A stretch of 64,000 bases of DNA from NCBI GenBank assembly GCA_965219515.1, contig OZ244776.1, forward strand, positions 2,728,001 to 2,792,000. The letters run 5' to 3'. Source of the DNA: Ilyomonas sp965219515 (GTDB taxonomy: Bacteria; Bacteroidota; Bacteroidia; Chitinophagales; Chitinophagaceae). Below, in pieces: positions 54,388-63,057 of the stretch (position 1 is its first letter; each line of letters begins with the position of its first letter). The translations under genes were made by a program, and so were the position numbers. The notes beneath the pieces were generated by a model. The model saw only the letters and a list, made by a program, of their open reading frames with translations. It was not told the origin of the DNA and did no database searches.

Positions 54388-55548
54388 ATGTCGAATATTC
54401 TGTTGATAGATGATGAACGTGCAATTCGTAAAACATTGAGCGATATTCTTTCTTTTGAAGGCTATAAAATTAAAGAAGCCGCTGACGGGGAAGAAGGTCT
54501 GAAAATGTTTCAGGAAAAAAATTACGACGTTGTATTATGCGATATTAAAATGCCGCGTATGGACGGGCTTGAGTTTCTTGATAAAGCAACTGCCCTGAAC
54601 CCGGATGTGCCGATTGTAATGGTAAGCGGGCACGGGAATATTGAAACCGCCGTGGATGCCGTAAAAAAAGGTGCGTTCGATTACATCAGTAAGCCGCCCG
54701 ACCTGAACCGGATGCTGATTACCATTCGCAATGCGATGGACCGGAATAAGCTAACGAAGGAAACGAAAACGCTGCGCCGTAAAATAAGCCGGGTGCAGGA
54801 AATGATAGGCGAATCGGACGGCATTTGCCGTATAAAAGATACCATTGATAAAGTGGCGCCAACCGATGCGCGCGTATTAATTACCGGTGAAAACGGTTCT
54901 GGAAAAGAACTGGTGGCGCGTTGGATTCATCACAAAAGCAACCGCGCTGAAGGTCCGTTAATCGAAGTGAATTGCGCAGCCATTCCCGGCGAATTAATTG
55001 AAAGCGAATTGTTTGGTCATGAGAAAGGTTCTTTTACCTCTGCCATTAAACAACGCATCGGCAAGTTTGAACAGGCCAACGGCGGCACTTTGTTTCTGGA
55101 TGAAGTAGGCGATATGAGCATTAACGCGCAGGCAAAAGTATTGCGCGCTTTGCAGGAAGGAAGAATTACGCGCGTGGGCGGCGATAAGGAAATTGAAGTG
55201 GATGTGCGCGTGGTAACGGCAACCAACAAAGACTTGCTGAAAGAAGTGGAAGCCAAAGATTTTCGTCTTGATTTATACCATCGCCTAAGTGTAATTCTCA
55301 TTCACGTGCCTTCGCTGAATGAACGCAGAGGCGACATTCCGTTGCTGGTAAATAAATTTCTGGTTGATACTGCCGAAGAATACAATCAGCCGGTAAAGCA
55401 AATCAGCGACCGTGCAATGGACGCTCTGATTCATCACAACTGGACGGGCAATATCCGCGAGCTGAACAATGTGGTGGAAAGGCTGGTAATTCTATCAGGT
55501 CCAACGATCATGCTGGAAGATATTACCACTTATGTTTTTTCTAAGTAA
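54388..55548 (+). CDS. NtrC-like response regulator without DNA-binding domain
   Basis: This 386-residue protein has a receiver domain (1-120; phospho-acceptor D52 in LCDIKMPRMDG, K102 in SKPP) and an AAA+ sigma-54 activator domain (about 138-380; Walker A GENGSGKE 167-174, Walker B LFLDEV 235-240). Loop 1 reads GSFTSA (214-219) instead of GAFTGA, which contacts sigma-54. The protein ends right after the AAA+ domain and lacks the Fis-type helix-turn-helix of NtrC proteins. It may act from solution or on another target. No kinase gene is adjacent. Confidence 0.93.
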   Translation: MSNILLIDDERAIRKTLSDILSFEGYKIKEAADGEEGLKMFQEKNYDVVLCDIKMPRMDGLEFLDKATALNPDVPIVMVSGHGNIETAVDAVKKGAFDYISKPPDLNRMLITIRNAMDRNKLTKETKTLRRKISRVQEMIGESDGICRIKDTIDKVAPTDARVLITGENGSGKELVARWIHHKSNRAEGPLIEVNCAAIPGELIESELFGHEKGSFTSAIKQRIGKFEQANGGTLFLDEVGDMSINAQAKVLRALQEGRITRVGGDKEIEVDVRVVTATNKDLLKEVEAKDFRLDLYHRLSVILIHVPSLNERRGDIPLLVNKFLVDTAEEYNQPVKQISDRAMDALIHHNWTGNIRELNNVVERLVILSGPTIMLEDITTYVFSK

Positions 55549-55557
55549 ATATTGTCC

Positions 55558-55637
55558 CTCACAGATGGCACGGATAACACAGAAAAAATGCAAAATTATA
55601 TCGCTAACTCATCTATGTATTCCGCGCTATCCGTGAG
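55558..55637. repeat. Intergenic imperfect palindrome upstream of miaA
   Basis: The arm 55558-55583 (CTCACAGATGGCACGGATAACACAGA) is inversely repeated at 55608-55637 with few mismatches; CACGGATA (55569-55576) pairs exactly with TATCCGTG (55628-55635). Composition resembles the dispersed CACAGATnnCAC-type repeats of Bacteroidota, and a similar palindrome lies at 60869-60934. Confidence 0.6.
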
Positions 55638-55669
55638 AAATAATTGATTCAAAAAATGCTGTTTTTCAT

Positions 55670-56572
55670 TTGTCTGAACAAAAAAATACAGTCGTCATTA
55701 TCGCCGGGCCAACCGCCGTTGGCAAAACAGAGTTAGCCATACAGATTGCGCAATATTTTCAGACACAAATTATTTCTGCCGATTCGCGGCAGTGCTATCA
55801 GGAACTGAATATCGGCGTGGCAAAGCCAACACCGGCGCAGCTTTCAGCCATACCGCATTATTTTATCAATTCGCATTCCATACAGCAAACCGTACAGGCA
55901 GCTACGTTTGAAAATTATGCATTAAACGTTGTTGCGGGTATATGTCAACAATCGCATGTTGCGGTTTTAACTGGCGGAACGGGGTTGTATATACAAGCAT
56001 TTTGTGAAGGGCTGGATGAAATTCCTTTTGTTCCGGAAGAAATTCGCCGGCAGGTTGCCGACCGTTACGCAAGCGAAGGCATTTCGTTTTTGCAAAATGA
56101 ATTACGGCAAAAAGATGCTTTGTTTTGGAAACAGGCAGAACAGCACAATCCGCAACGTTTGATGCGCGCATTGGAAGTCTTGTACGCAACCGGGTATTCC
56201 ATTCTGTCTTATCGAAAAAAAGCGATTGTAAAACGCCCTTTCAATATTATAAAAATCGGACTTGAACTGCCGCGAGAGATGTTATATGAAAGAATTAATA
56301 ATCGGGTAAATGACATGATGCAGCAAGGTTTATTGGATGAAGTAAAATCGCTTCAGGCTTATCAAAATCTAAATGCGCTGCAAACCGTTGGCTACAAAGA
56401 ATTGTTTGATTATATAAATAATAAAACCAGCCTCGAACAAGCCATTCATTTAATCAAACAAAACACACGGCATTATGCAAAACGGCAACTGACATGGTTT
56501 AAAAAAGATACGCAGATAAAATGGTTTGCGCCGGATGAGTTTGATGCGGTAATGAAGTTTATTAAAAGATGA
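55670..56572 (+). CDS. miaA: tRNA dimethylallyltransferase
   Basis: This enzyme adds dimethylallyl to A37 of tRNAs reading UNN codons. It has 300 residues, the P-loop GPTAVGKT at 13-20, SADSRQCYQELNIGVAKP, AVLTGGTGLYIQAFCEG and the C-terminal YAKRQLTWFKKD segment. The start is TTG at 55670: no in-frame ATG or GTG gives the P-loop its usual short N-terminus. An inverted repeat lies between it and the response regulator gene. Confidence 0.94.
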   Translation: MSEQKNTVVIIAGPTAVGKTELAIQIAQYFQTQIISADSRQCYQELNIGVAKPTPAQLSAIPHYFINSHSIQQTVQAATFENYALNVVAGICQQSHVAVLTGGTGLYIQAFCEGLDEIPFVPEEIRRQVADRYASEGISFLQNELRQKDALFWKQAEQHNPQRLMRALEVLYATGYSILSYRKKAIVKRPFNIIKIGLELPREMLYERINNRVNDMMQQGLLDEVKSLQAYQNLNALQTVGYKELFDYINNKTSLEQAIHLIKQNTRHYAKRQLTWFKKDTQIKWFAPDEFDAVMKFIKR

Positions 56573-56649
56573 TACAAAATAAATTGTCGGATGGCAGGTG
56601 ATAATTGGTTAAGTTGGGTATATAAAAGCAGGATTAATTTTTCAAACGT

Positions 56650-57192
56650 ATGAATGCAGTTTCAGAAGATACAATCATCAGCCAGCTTAGAAATGAAGAC
56701 AATGCTTCATTTGAGCTGTTGTATCAGTTTTACTTTCCGGTTATCGCTTCTTACATCACCAATAATTATGGAAATACCGCCGATGCGGAAGATGTTTTTC
56801 AGGAAGCTATTATTGTATTGCTTTGCAAAGTAAGACAGCCCGATTTTATACTTTCATCTTCTCTTAAAACCTATCTGTTTGCCATTGCAAAAAATATCTG
56901 GCTCAAGCGATTGCGCGATAATAAAATGGTTTGCGTAAATGATGTGGACGCGCATCAGCAAATTGCTGAAACAGATGCAGAACGGCATCCAACACGCGAG
57001 CATACGTTATCGCAGGTGCTGCAAAGAATCACCGAAAACTGCCGGCGCATTTTAAAAGCTCTTTTCTTTTACCAGGAGCCAATGGAAAGTCTGATGCAAA
57101 AAATGGGTTGGAAAAATAAACATACGGCGGCTAATCAGCAATATAAATGTCTGCAGCAGGCAAAGCAAAAAAGCAAACGCAAAGCGATATAA
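56650..57192 (+). CDS. ECF-type sigma factor
   Basis: This 180-residue sigma-70 family protein has region 2 (FELLYQFYFPVIASYITNNYGNTADAEDVFQEAIIVLL, with the conserved DAEDVFQE) and a region 4 helix-turn-helix (LMQKMGWKNKHTAANQQYKCLQQ). No anti-sigma gene follows. It precedes a thioredoxin-like gene by 109 bases. It could control that cluster, but no promoter motif is apparent. Confidence 0.88.
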   Translation: MNAVSEDTIISQLRNEDNASFELLYQFYFPVIASYITNNYGNTADAEDVFQEAIIVLLCKVRQPDFILSSSLKTYLFAIAKNIWLKRLRDNKMVCVNDVDAHQQIAETDAERHPTREHTLSQVLQRITENCRRILKALFFYQEPMESLMQKMGWKNKHTAANQQYKCLQQAKQKSKRKAI

Positions 57193-57301
57193 AACCCGAA
57201 TCTCTTCTCATTCATTTCTATTTATCGGTTACTGATATATTTTCTCACAACGGGTGATTTGGTGAAGATTCCGGTATTAATCTTTAAATAAAAAAGTTGT
57301 T

Positions 57302-57781
57302 ATGAGATTGATGAAATTAATGTTTATCACAGCGCTGTTAGCGGCCGGTTTTGCAAGTCATGCACAAAACAATATCATGCAGCCTGCTTCACCCAACACA
57401 AAGCTGATAGCGGTTGTAAACCGGGCAAACTGGTGTCGTGTCTGCCAGGCAAACGGTAACCGGTTTGCCGCTGTACTGTACTCTTATGAAACAAAAGGAG
57501 TAACGGTTTTGGTGAATGATCTGACAAATGATTCTACTGTTACTGTTTCTAAAACAGAATTGGAAAAAGCCAATGTTTACAATGCGGTTTATTCTGAAAA
57601 GAGAAAAGGTCTTGGTAAGATGATGCAATCCTGCGGACTGGCGAAAGATAAAAAGCAAAACGCAATACCATCTGGTGGGGTAACATTTATCAATCCTCAA
57701 ACGCACAAGCAGTTAAAACAGGTCAGTATATCGTTGCCTGACGAAGAAATGAAAAATACGATTGACAATCTTTTAAACTAA
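57302..57781 (+). CDS. Secreted thioredoxin-like protein
   Basis: This 159-residue exported protein has a signal peptide (1-22, ending SHAQ) and WCRVC at 44-48, a CxxC redox motif in the thioredoxin position (VVNRANWCRVC). The rest has the thioredoxin fold order (KGVTVLVNDLTND and later GGVTFINPQT). A third cysteine lies near residue 108. It may reduce or repair periplasmic disulfides. It starts a group of small genes with the ORFs at 57786 and 57882. Confidence 0.72.
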   Translation: MRLMKLMFITALLAAGFASHAQNNIMQPASPNTKLIAVVNRANWCRVCQANGNRFAAVLYSYETKGVTVLVNDLTNDSTVTVSKTELEKANVYNAVYSEKRKGLGKMMQSCGLAKDKKQNAIPSGGVTFINPQTHKQLKQVSISLPDEEMKNTIDNLLN

Positions 57782-57785
57782 CAAC

Positions 57786-57866
57786 ATGAGCAGGCAAACA
57801 AAAATTATCGTTTATACCATCTCTGCTTTGCTATTGGCAGTTTGCGTCTATCATTTTTTTGGGTAA
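57786..57866 (+). CDS. Small membrane protein (26 aa)
   Basis: ATG at 57786, four bases after the thioredoxin-like stop, opens 26 codons: MSRQTKIIVYTISALLLAVC with one membrane helix, ending YHFFG. Its tight spacing and clear helix suggest a real microprotein, possibly part of the same transcript. Confidence 0.45.
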   Translation: MSRQTKIIVYTISALLLAVCVYHFFG

Positions 57867-57881
57867 TAAAACAAAAGATTT

Positions 57882-58148
57882 ATGAAAGAATCAATCAATA
57901 TCTGGGGCATTCAGGAGTTTGAAGGTGATGGCATAAGCTGCCCGATTGTTCCGGTCAATTTGCCCTGGCACAAAAAAGTCATTCTTACCTTTTTTCGCTT
58001 TGGCATTTGCCCGATGTGCATTGTTTCGGGTATTGTTTATAGCACTGGAAAATTTTTCAGGTACCGGATTGAAAAAGGTTCAAATAAAATCATCAGTTCG
58101 GCAAATACCGCAAATAGCTTATCGAAATCCAATCCTGTTCATTACTAA
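57882..58148 (+). CDS. Hypothetical protein with one hydrophobic segment (88 aa)
   Basis: This 88-residue frame follows the microprotein by 15 bases. It has a hydrophobic helix (ILTFFRFGICPMCIVSGIVYS) with a CPMC pair and a basic tail. It resembles a small membrane redox or metal protein, but no family is recognised. An overlapping longer plus-strand frame from 57946 is rejected. Confidence 0.5.
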   Translation: MKESINIWGIQEFEGDGISCPIVPVNLPWHKKVILTFFRFGICPMCIVSGIVYSTGKFFRYRIEKGSNKIISSANTANSLSKSNPVHY

Positions 58149-58228
58149 CCATTGTGGCGCAGTCCGAAGTCTCCGGACTTTGGACTGCTTATGTTTTTCG
58201 TTGTCTCCGGCAGCTTTTATCTCACCAC

Positions 58229-59932
58229 TTATTTCATCACTATGCCGCTTCCAAACGGGTATTGTTCGCAAACCGTTACCGGCAGCGTTCCCTGCGGTTT
58301 TATCGTTCCTTTCAATATCTCAAATGCCTGTTGCTGAAAGATGGCATCATCTTCATAACAAGCCAGCAAATTGGCTGCCCCGCACATATTTTTTACCGCA
58401 TACGGATTGCCGAATAAAAAGGTAATGGCAAATGCGTTTGCCTGTAACTTATTCAAAAAAGCAACGGCTGTTTTACTTAATCCGAAATTGTTAGACGGAT
58501 ATTTCGTTAGCTGATGAACGCCAATTACAACCGCATCATAATTCTTTTGTAATGCCTTTATAATAGAATCGCTTTTTGCTTTGCTGTCGTTGTAAGAAAA
58601 GTAAAACGCATCGGCTTTATACCTGCTTTGTACCGAATCGGCAAAGGCATTTTTTTTATCAGTCCCGAAACCAACAAACGCAACTTTTTTATCTGTTGAT
58701 AAAGGCAAGATGTTTTTATTCTGCAATTGCAACAATGTGATAGCTTTTTGAGCTGTTTGTGTGCGAAGCACCTTTACGTCGGCATTCAAATCGGCAGTAA
58801 GATTGGTAAGCGTTATAGAATCAGCCTCATGCAAGCCCAAATTATATTTCGCCAGCAGTACCTTTTTTACGCTTTTGTCAATCTCACTTTGATTCAACTG
58901 TTTATTGCGAATGGCTGTTTCTATCTGTGCAATGCATTCGTCCACATTACCCGGCAGGCACAACATATCGTTACCTGCCATCAAACTCTGAACCGCTGCC
59001 GCGCCCTGCGGATAATATTTGGCAACGCCTTTCATTTCCAGCGCATCGGTAAAAGAAATGCCTTCAAAATGCAATTCGTTGCGCAGCAAACCTGTAACGT
59101 TGCGGCGCGATAACGAAGTTGGCAGATGCGGCGTGCTGTCTATGGCGGGAATGGAAAGGTGCGCTATCATCACGCTGCCAACACCGGCATCAAAGAGTTG
59201 CTTAAACGGATACAATTCCAGCGAATCCAACTGTTTGATTGATTTGTTAATTACAGGCAAATCAAAATGCGAATCAACGGCTACATCGCCATGACCGGGA
59301 AAATGCTTGGCGCAGGCCATTACGTTTTTGCTTTGTATGCCGCGCATCATTTCAATACCAAAAGAAGCCACTTTATATTTATCCTGACCCAGCGAACGAA
59401 AGTTGATAACCGGGTTGTTGGCATTGTTATTAATATCAACCACCGGCGCATAATCTACCTGTATGCCCATGCGTTTGCATTGCCGGCCAATGGCTTCGCC
59501 GATATGATAAACAAGTGAAGAATCGCTAACGGCGCCAATCGTAATCTGATCAGGAAATTTGGCAACGCTGTCGAGCCGCATTCCCAGTCCGGTTTCGCCA
59601 TCAATACAAAACAGGATGGGCGTTTGCGCAATGCTTTGAAACCGGTTGATAAAGCCAGCCTGTTGCAATGGGCTTCCCTGAAACAAACAAACCGAGCCAA
59701 TGTTATATTTTTTTATTTCTTCTTCTACCTTATCGTTATAAAAAACAACGCCGGTTGAGGTGATGCCGCTTAGCCGTACCACCATCAGTTGCGCAATGCG
59801 TTGCTTTTTAGATAGCGATTTATAAACACTATCAACCCAATGCTGCGCATCGCCGGAAACTTTGTAAAACGATTGCGAACTTGCATTGCCCGAAAAAAGA
59901 AGCATGAGAAAAATGGCCGGTATAACTTTCAT
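58229..59932 (-). CDS. GH3-family beta-N-acetylhexosaminidase-like enzyme
   Basis: This 567-residue secreted protein has a signal peptide (1-19) and a GH3 TIM barrel: the NagZ-type CAKHFPGHGDVAVDSH loop carrying the catalytic acid/base histidine, and nucleophile aspartate in SFTDALEMKGVA. A C-terminal alpha/beta sandwich (about 385-560) follows. NagZ-like enzymes release N-acetylglucosamine from peptidoglycan or glycans. It is alone and convergent with the 88-residue ORF gene. Confidence 0.88.
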   Translation of the reverse strand: MKVIPAIFLMLLFSGNASSQSFYKVSGDAQHWVDSVYKSLSKKQRIAQLMVVRLSGITSTGVVFYNDKVEEEIKKYNIGSVCLFQGSPLQQAGFINRFQSIAQTPILFCIDGETGLGMRLDSVAKFPDQITIGAVSDSSLVYHIGEAIGRQCKRMGIQVDYAPVVDINNNANNPVINFRSLGQDKYKVASFGIEMMRGIQSKNVMACAKHFPGHGDVAVDSHFDLPVINKSIKQLDSLELYPFKQLFDAGVGSVMIAHLSIPAIDSTPHLPTSLSRRNVTGLLRNELHFEGISFTDALEMKGVAKYYPQGAAAVQSLMAGNDMLCLPGNVDECIAQIETAIRNKQLNQSEIDKSVKKVLLAKYNLGLHEADSITLTNLTADLNADVKVLRTQTAQKAITLLQLQNKNILPLSTDKKVAFVGFGTDKKNAFADSVQSRYKADAFYFSYNDSKAKSDSIIKALQKNYDAVVIGVHQLTKYPSNNFGLSKTAVAFLNKLQANAFAITFLFGNPYAVKNMCGAANLLACYEDDAIFQQQAFEILKGTIKPQGTLPVTVCEQYPFGSGIVMK

Positions 59933-60084
59933 TCAGAAATGATTGGCGCACAAAATAGCATTATTTGTATAGATGATTTTTTAGAATAAAAATGTATGTT
60001 TTGTTATTGGAAAGTTTATGAAAACGATTTTATAAAAGCCTTCCGATAAATCGGCTGCCAACCATATTTTACCGTTTTGTGACT

Positions 60085-60092
60085 TACCTTTG
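60085..60092 (+). promoter_or_regulatory. -7 element of sdhCAB
   Basis: TACCTTTG fits TAnnTTTG, 34 bases before sdhC ATG 60126. No strong -33 TTG at the expected spacing. Confidence 0.5.
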
Positions 60093-60125
60093 TGCGGTTT
60101 ATTTACAAAAAGCAATTGCATCTAT

Positions 60126-60833
60126 ATGACGTGGAAACGGGTTTTTACCTCTTCAATTGGAAGAAAAATAGTCATGGCACTTACCGGAATTTTTCTCATC
60201 ACTTTTCTTATTGTTCACATCAGTATTAATGCGTGCATTTTTAATACGCTGGTAGATAAAAACGATCATGGCGTTGTATTCAACCGGGCAGCCTATTTTA
60301 TGGGCTCTACTTTTTTAATCCGGGTGGTAGAAATTGGTTTGTTTGCCATGTTCTTCATTCATATCATACAAGGATTAATGCTGGCTTATTATAACTCGCA
60401 GAAAAGAAACACGCAGTATGCCATCAGCTATGGAAACAAGGGAAGCCGCTGGTACAGCAGAAGCATGGGTTTGCTTGGTACGTTGGTACTGCTGTTTTTA
60501 GTTGTTCATATTTCGCAGTTCTGGATTCCTTCGCGCTTCGGCGAATTGCCGGAAGTGCCCATTCAGAACGGTGATAAAGTGCATGATTTATTTGGCAGAA
60601 TGCAGGATGTGTTTTCTCATTTGTGGGTGGTTGTTTTATACATATTCGGTTGCATTTCGTTAGGCTATCATCTGGCGCATGGCTTTCAAAGCGCTTTTCG
60701 CACGATGGGCGTTCACAACCGCAAATACCAGCGTATGCTGATTGTTGCAGGCAACTGGTTTTCGGTAATTATCACGATCGGTTTTGCCTCCATGCCCGTT
60801 ACCATGTACTTAGGCATTGTAAATAATCAGTGA
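60126..60833 (+). CDS. sdhC: Succinate dehydrogenase cytochrome b558 subunit
   Basis: This is the single membrane anchor of a B-type succinate:quinone oxidoreductase. From ATG 60126 (MTWKRVFTSSIGRKIVMALTG) it is 235 residues with five membrane helices. Histidines for two hemes are visible in LIVHISINA, FIHIIQGLM, VVHISQFW and GYHLAHGFQS. It heads sdhCAB and passes electrons from the flavin/iron-sulfur subunits to menaquinone (inferred for the group). Confidence 0.93.
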   Translation: MTWKRVFTSSIGRKIVMALTGIFLITFLIVHISINACIFNTLVDKNDHGVVFNRAAYFMGSTFLIRVVEIGLFAMFFIHIIQGLMLAYYNSQKRNTQYAISYGNKGSRWYSRSMGLLGTLVLLFLVVHISQFWIPSRFGELPEVPIQNGDKVHDLFGRMQDVFSHLWVVVLYIFGCISLGYHLAHGFQSAFRTMGVHNRKYQRMLIVAGNWFSVIITIGFASMPVTMYLGIVNNQ

Positions 60834-60868
60834 GATTGAAAATTTAATAGTGAAATGAATTTTTTGTC

Positions 60869-60934
60869 CCGCAGATAACGCAAATCATCGCAGAAATAAA
60901 AAATAAAATCTGCGTAAATCCACGCCATCTGCAG
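60869..60934. repeat. Imperfect palindrome in the sdhC-sdhA gap
   Basis: CCGCAGATAACGCAAATC (60869-60886) and following bases to 60894 are inversely matched by 60908-60934 (TCTGCGTAAATCCACGCC, ATCTGCAGG). The type is CGCAGATnnCGCA, like the repeat before miaA. Confidence 0.55.
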
Positions 60935-60962
60935 GCAAATTTTAAAAGATTAATCAACAATT

Positions 60963-62936
60963 ATGTTGGATTCAAAAATACCGGCGGGAAAATTAGAAGA
61001 TAAGTGGGTAGATTACAAAGGACATTGCAAGCTGGTGAACCCGGCCAATAAGCGCAAACTGGAAATTGTAGTTGTCGGAACCGGGCTTGCCGGTGCCAGC
61101 GCCGCTGCCTCGCTGGGCGAAATGGGCTACCAGGTAAAATGTTTTTGCTATCAGGATTCGCCCCGCCGCGCGCACTCCATTGCAGCGCAGGGCGGCATCA
61201 ACGCAGCCAAAAATTATCAGAATGACGGCGATAGCGTATTCCGTTTGTTTTACGATACCATCAAAGGCGGCGATTATCGTTCCCGCGAAGCCAATGTGCA
61301 TCGCCTGGCAGAAGTAAGCACAAGCATCATAGACCAATGCGTGGCGCAGGGTGTTCCGTTTGCCCGCGAATATGGCGGTTTGCTCAGCAACCGCAGCTTT
61401 GGCGGCGTGCAGGTGCAGCGCACTTTTTATGCAGCCGGGCAAACCGGTCAGCAATTATTAATTGGCGCTTACCAGGCTTTGGAAAGGCAGGTTGCGCTGG
61501 GTACCGTAAAAATGTATAGCCGCCACGAAATGCTTGATGTGGTAATGGTTGATGGCAAGGCGCGCGGCATCGTTGCGCGAAATTTAATTACGGGTGAACT
61601 GGAAAGATATTTCGGTCATGCCGTTTTATTATGTTCCGGTGGTTACGGCAATGTGTTTTATTTAAGCACCAATGCAATGGGCTGCAACGTAACCGCAGCC
61701 TGGAAAGCGCATAAACAAGGCGCTTTGTTTGCCAATCCCTGCTTTACGCAAATTCATCCTACCTGCATTCCGGTGAGTGGTGAGCATCAGAGTAAACTGA
61801 CATTGATGTCGGAATCGTTGCGAAACGACGGTCGCATCTGGGTTCCGAAAAAGCAAAACGATACACGCAAGGCGAACGACATTCCCGAAAACGAGAGAGA
61901 TTATTATCTGGAAAGAAGATATCCCGCCTTTGGCAATCTTGTTCCGCGCGATGTGGCAAGCCGCGCTGCGAAAGAACGTTGCGATGCCGGTTATGGTGTG
62001 GGAACCTCCAAGCAAGCCGTATATCTCGATTATGCCGACGCCGTAATAAGGTATGGTAAAATTGAAGCAAATAAGCATGGTCTTGCCGACCCGACGAAAG
62101 AACAGATTCATCATTACGGTCTTGAAGTGGTGAAAGAAAAATACGGCAATCTCTTCGATATGTATGAAAAGATAACCGGCGAAAATCCTTACGAAGTGCC
62201 GATGCGCATTTATCCTGCCGTGCATTATACAATGGGCGGTTTGTGGGTTGATTATGAATTGCAGACTTCCATTCCCGGTTTGTATTCGCTTGGCGAAGCC
62301 AACTTCAGCGATCATGGCGCAAACCGTTTGGGTGCAAGTGCTTTGATGCAAGGCCTGGCGGATGGTTATTTCGTAATTCCATATACCATTGGCAACTATC
62401 TGGCAGATGAAATTAGAACAGCCGCGATTCCGGTTGATCATCCTGCTTTCGCGGAGGCGGAAAAAAAGGTAGCTGAGCGTTTAGACACGTTATTAAAAAT
62501 ACAGGGAACGAAGACGGTAGAAAGTTTTCACAAGCGTCTCGGAAAAATTATGTGGGACAAATGCGGTATGGCGCGCAGCGAAGAAGGGCTGAACGATGCG
62601 ATACAGGAAATACAAGACTTACGGAAAGAGTTTTGGAGCGATGTAAAAATACCGGGCACCCAAACGGGCGTGAACAATGAACTGGATAAAGCCGGCCGTG
62701 TGGCAGATTTTATTGAGCTTGGCGAATTGATGTGTAAAGATGCTTTGGATCGCAATGAGAGTTGCGGCGGACATTTCAGGGAAGAATACCAAACGCCCGA
62801 AGGCGAAGCGCTTCGCGATGATGAAAACTATATGTACGTTGCCGCATGGAAATACAACGGCAACAGCAACTGGGCTTTGCAGAAAGAAGATTTGAATTAT
62901 GACGTGATTAAACCTACGCAGCGAAATTATAAGTAA
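60963..62936 (+). CDS. sdhA: Succinate dehydrogenase flavoprotein subunit
   Basis: This 657-residue FAD subunit oxidises succinate to fumarate. The FAD-binding start is VVVGTGLAGASAAASLGEMG; HSIAAQGGINAA carries the histidine that covalently binds FAD; active-site segments NPCFTQIHPTCIPVS and VHYTMGGLWVDYEL follow, then LGEANFSDHGANRLGASALMQGL. It is the long B-type form. It is coexpressed with sdhC and sdhB. Confidence 0.96.
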   Translation: MLDSKIPAGKLEDKWVDYKGHCKLVNPANKRKLEIVVVGTGLAGASAAASLGEMGYQVKCFCYQDSPRRAHSIAAQGGINAAKNYQNDGDSVFRLFYDTIKGGDYRSREANVHRLAEVSTSIIDQCVAQGVPFAREYGGLLSNRSFGGVQVQRTFYAAGQTGQQLLIGAYQALERQVALGTVKMYSRHEMLDVVMVDGKARGIVARNLITGELERYFGHAVLLCSGGYGNVFYLSTNAMGCNVTAAWKAHKQGALFANPCFTQIHPTCIPVSGEHQSKLTLMSESLRNDGRIWVPKKQNDTRKANDIPENERDYYLERRYPAFGNLVPRDVASRAAKERCDAGYGVGTSKQAVYLDYADAVIRYGKIEANKHGLADPTKEQIHHYGLEVVKEKYGNLFDMYEKITGENPYEVPMRIYPAVHYTMGGLWVDYELQTSIPGLYSLGEANFSDHGANRLGASALMQGLADGYFVIPYTIGNYLADEIRTAAIPVDHPAFAEAEKKVAERLDTLLKIQGTKTVESFHKRLGKIMWDKCGMARSEEGLNDAIQEIQDLRKEFWSDVKIPGTQTGVNNELDKAGRVADFIELGELMCKDALDRNESCGGHFREEYQTPEGEALRDDENYMYVAAWKYNGNSNWALQKEDLNYDVIKPTQRNYK

Positions 62937-63050
62937 AAGCCCCCAGCCCCAAAAGGGAAGTAAGTGAGGCTGATTATGGTTAGTGATAAAAATTTTGTTA
63001 GCAGATTATAAGAACGATTTTAAAATACCCCTTTAGGGGATAGGGGCTTT
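62936..63050. repeat. Inverted GC-run repeat in the sdhA-sdhB gap
   Basis: AAAGCCCC (62936-62943) pairs with GGGGCTTT (63043-63050); CCCC (62947-62950) and AGGG (62954-62957) pair with GGGG and CCCT of the far side. It looks like a dispersed intergenic repeat rather than a terminator, since sdhB follows directly. Confidence 0.5.
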
Positions 63051-63057
63051 AGGGCTT

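Noticed and set aside
57946..58425. 159-codon plus-strand frame overlapping the 88-residue gene and the GH3 3' end
   Set aside because: Runs antisense through the GH3 coding region and has the character of a shadow frame.
61662..62441. 259-codon minus-strand frame inside sdhA
   Set aside because: Antisense shadow of a strongly conserved gene.
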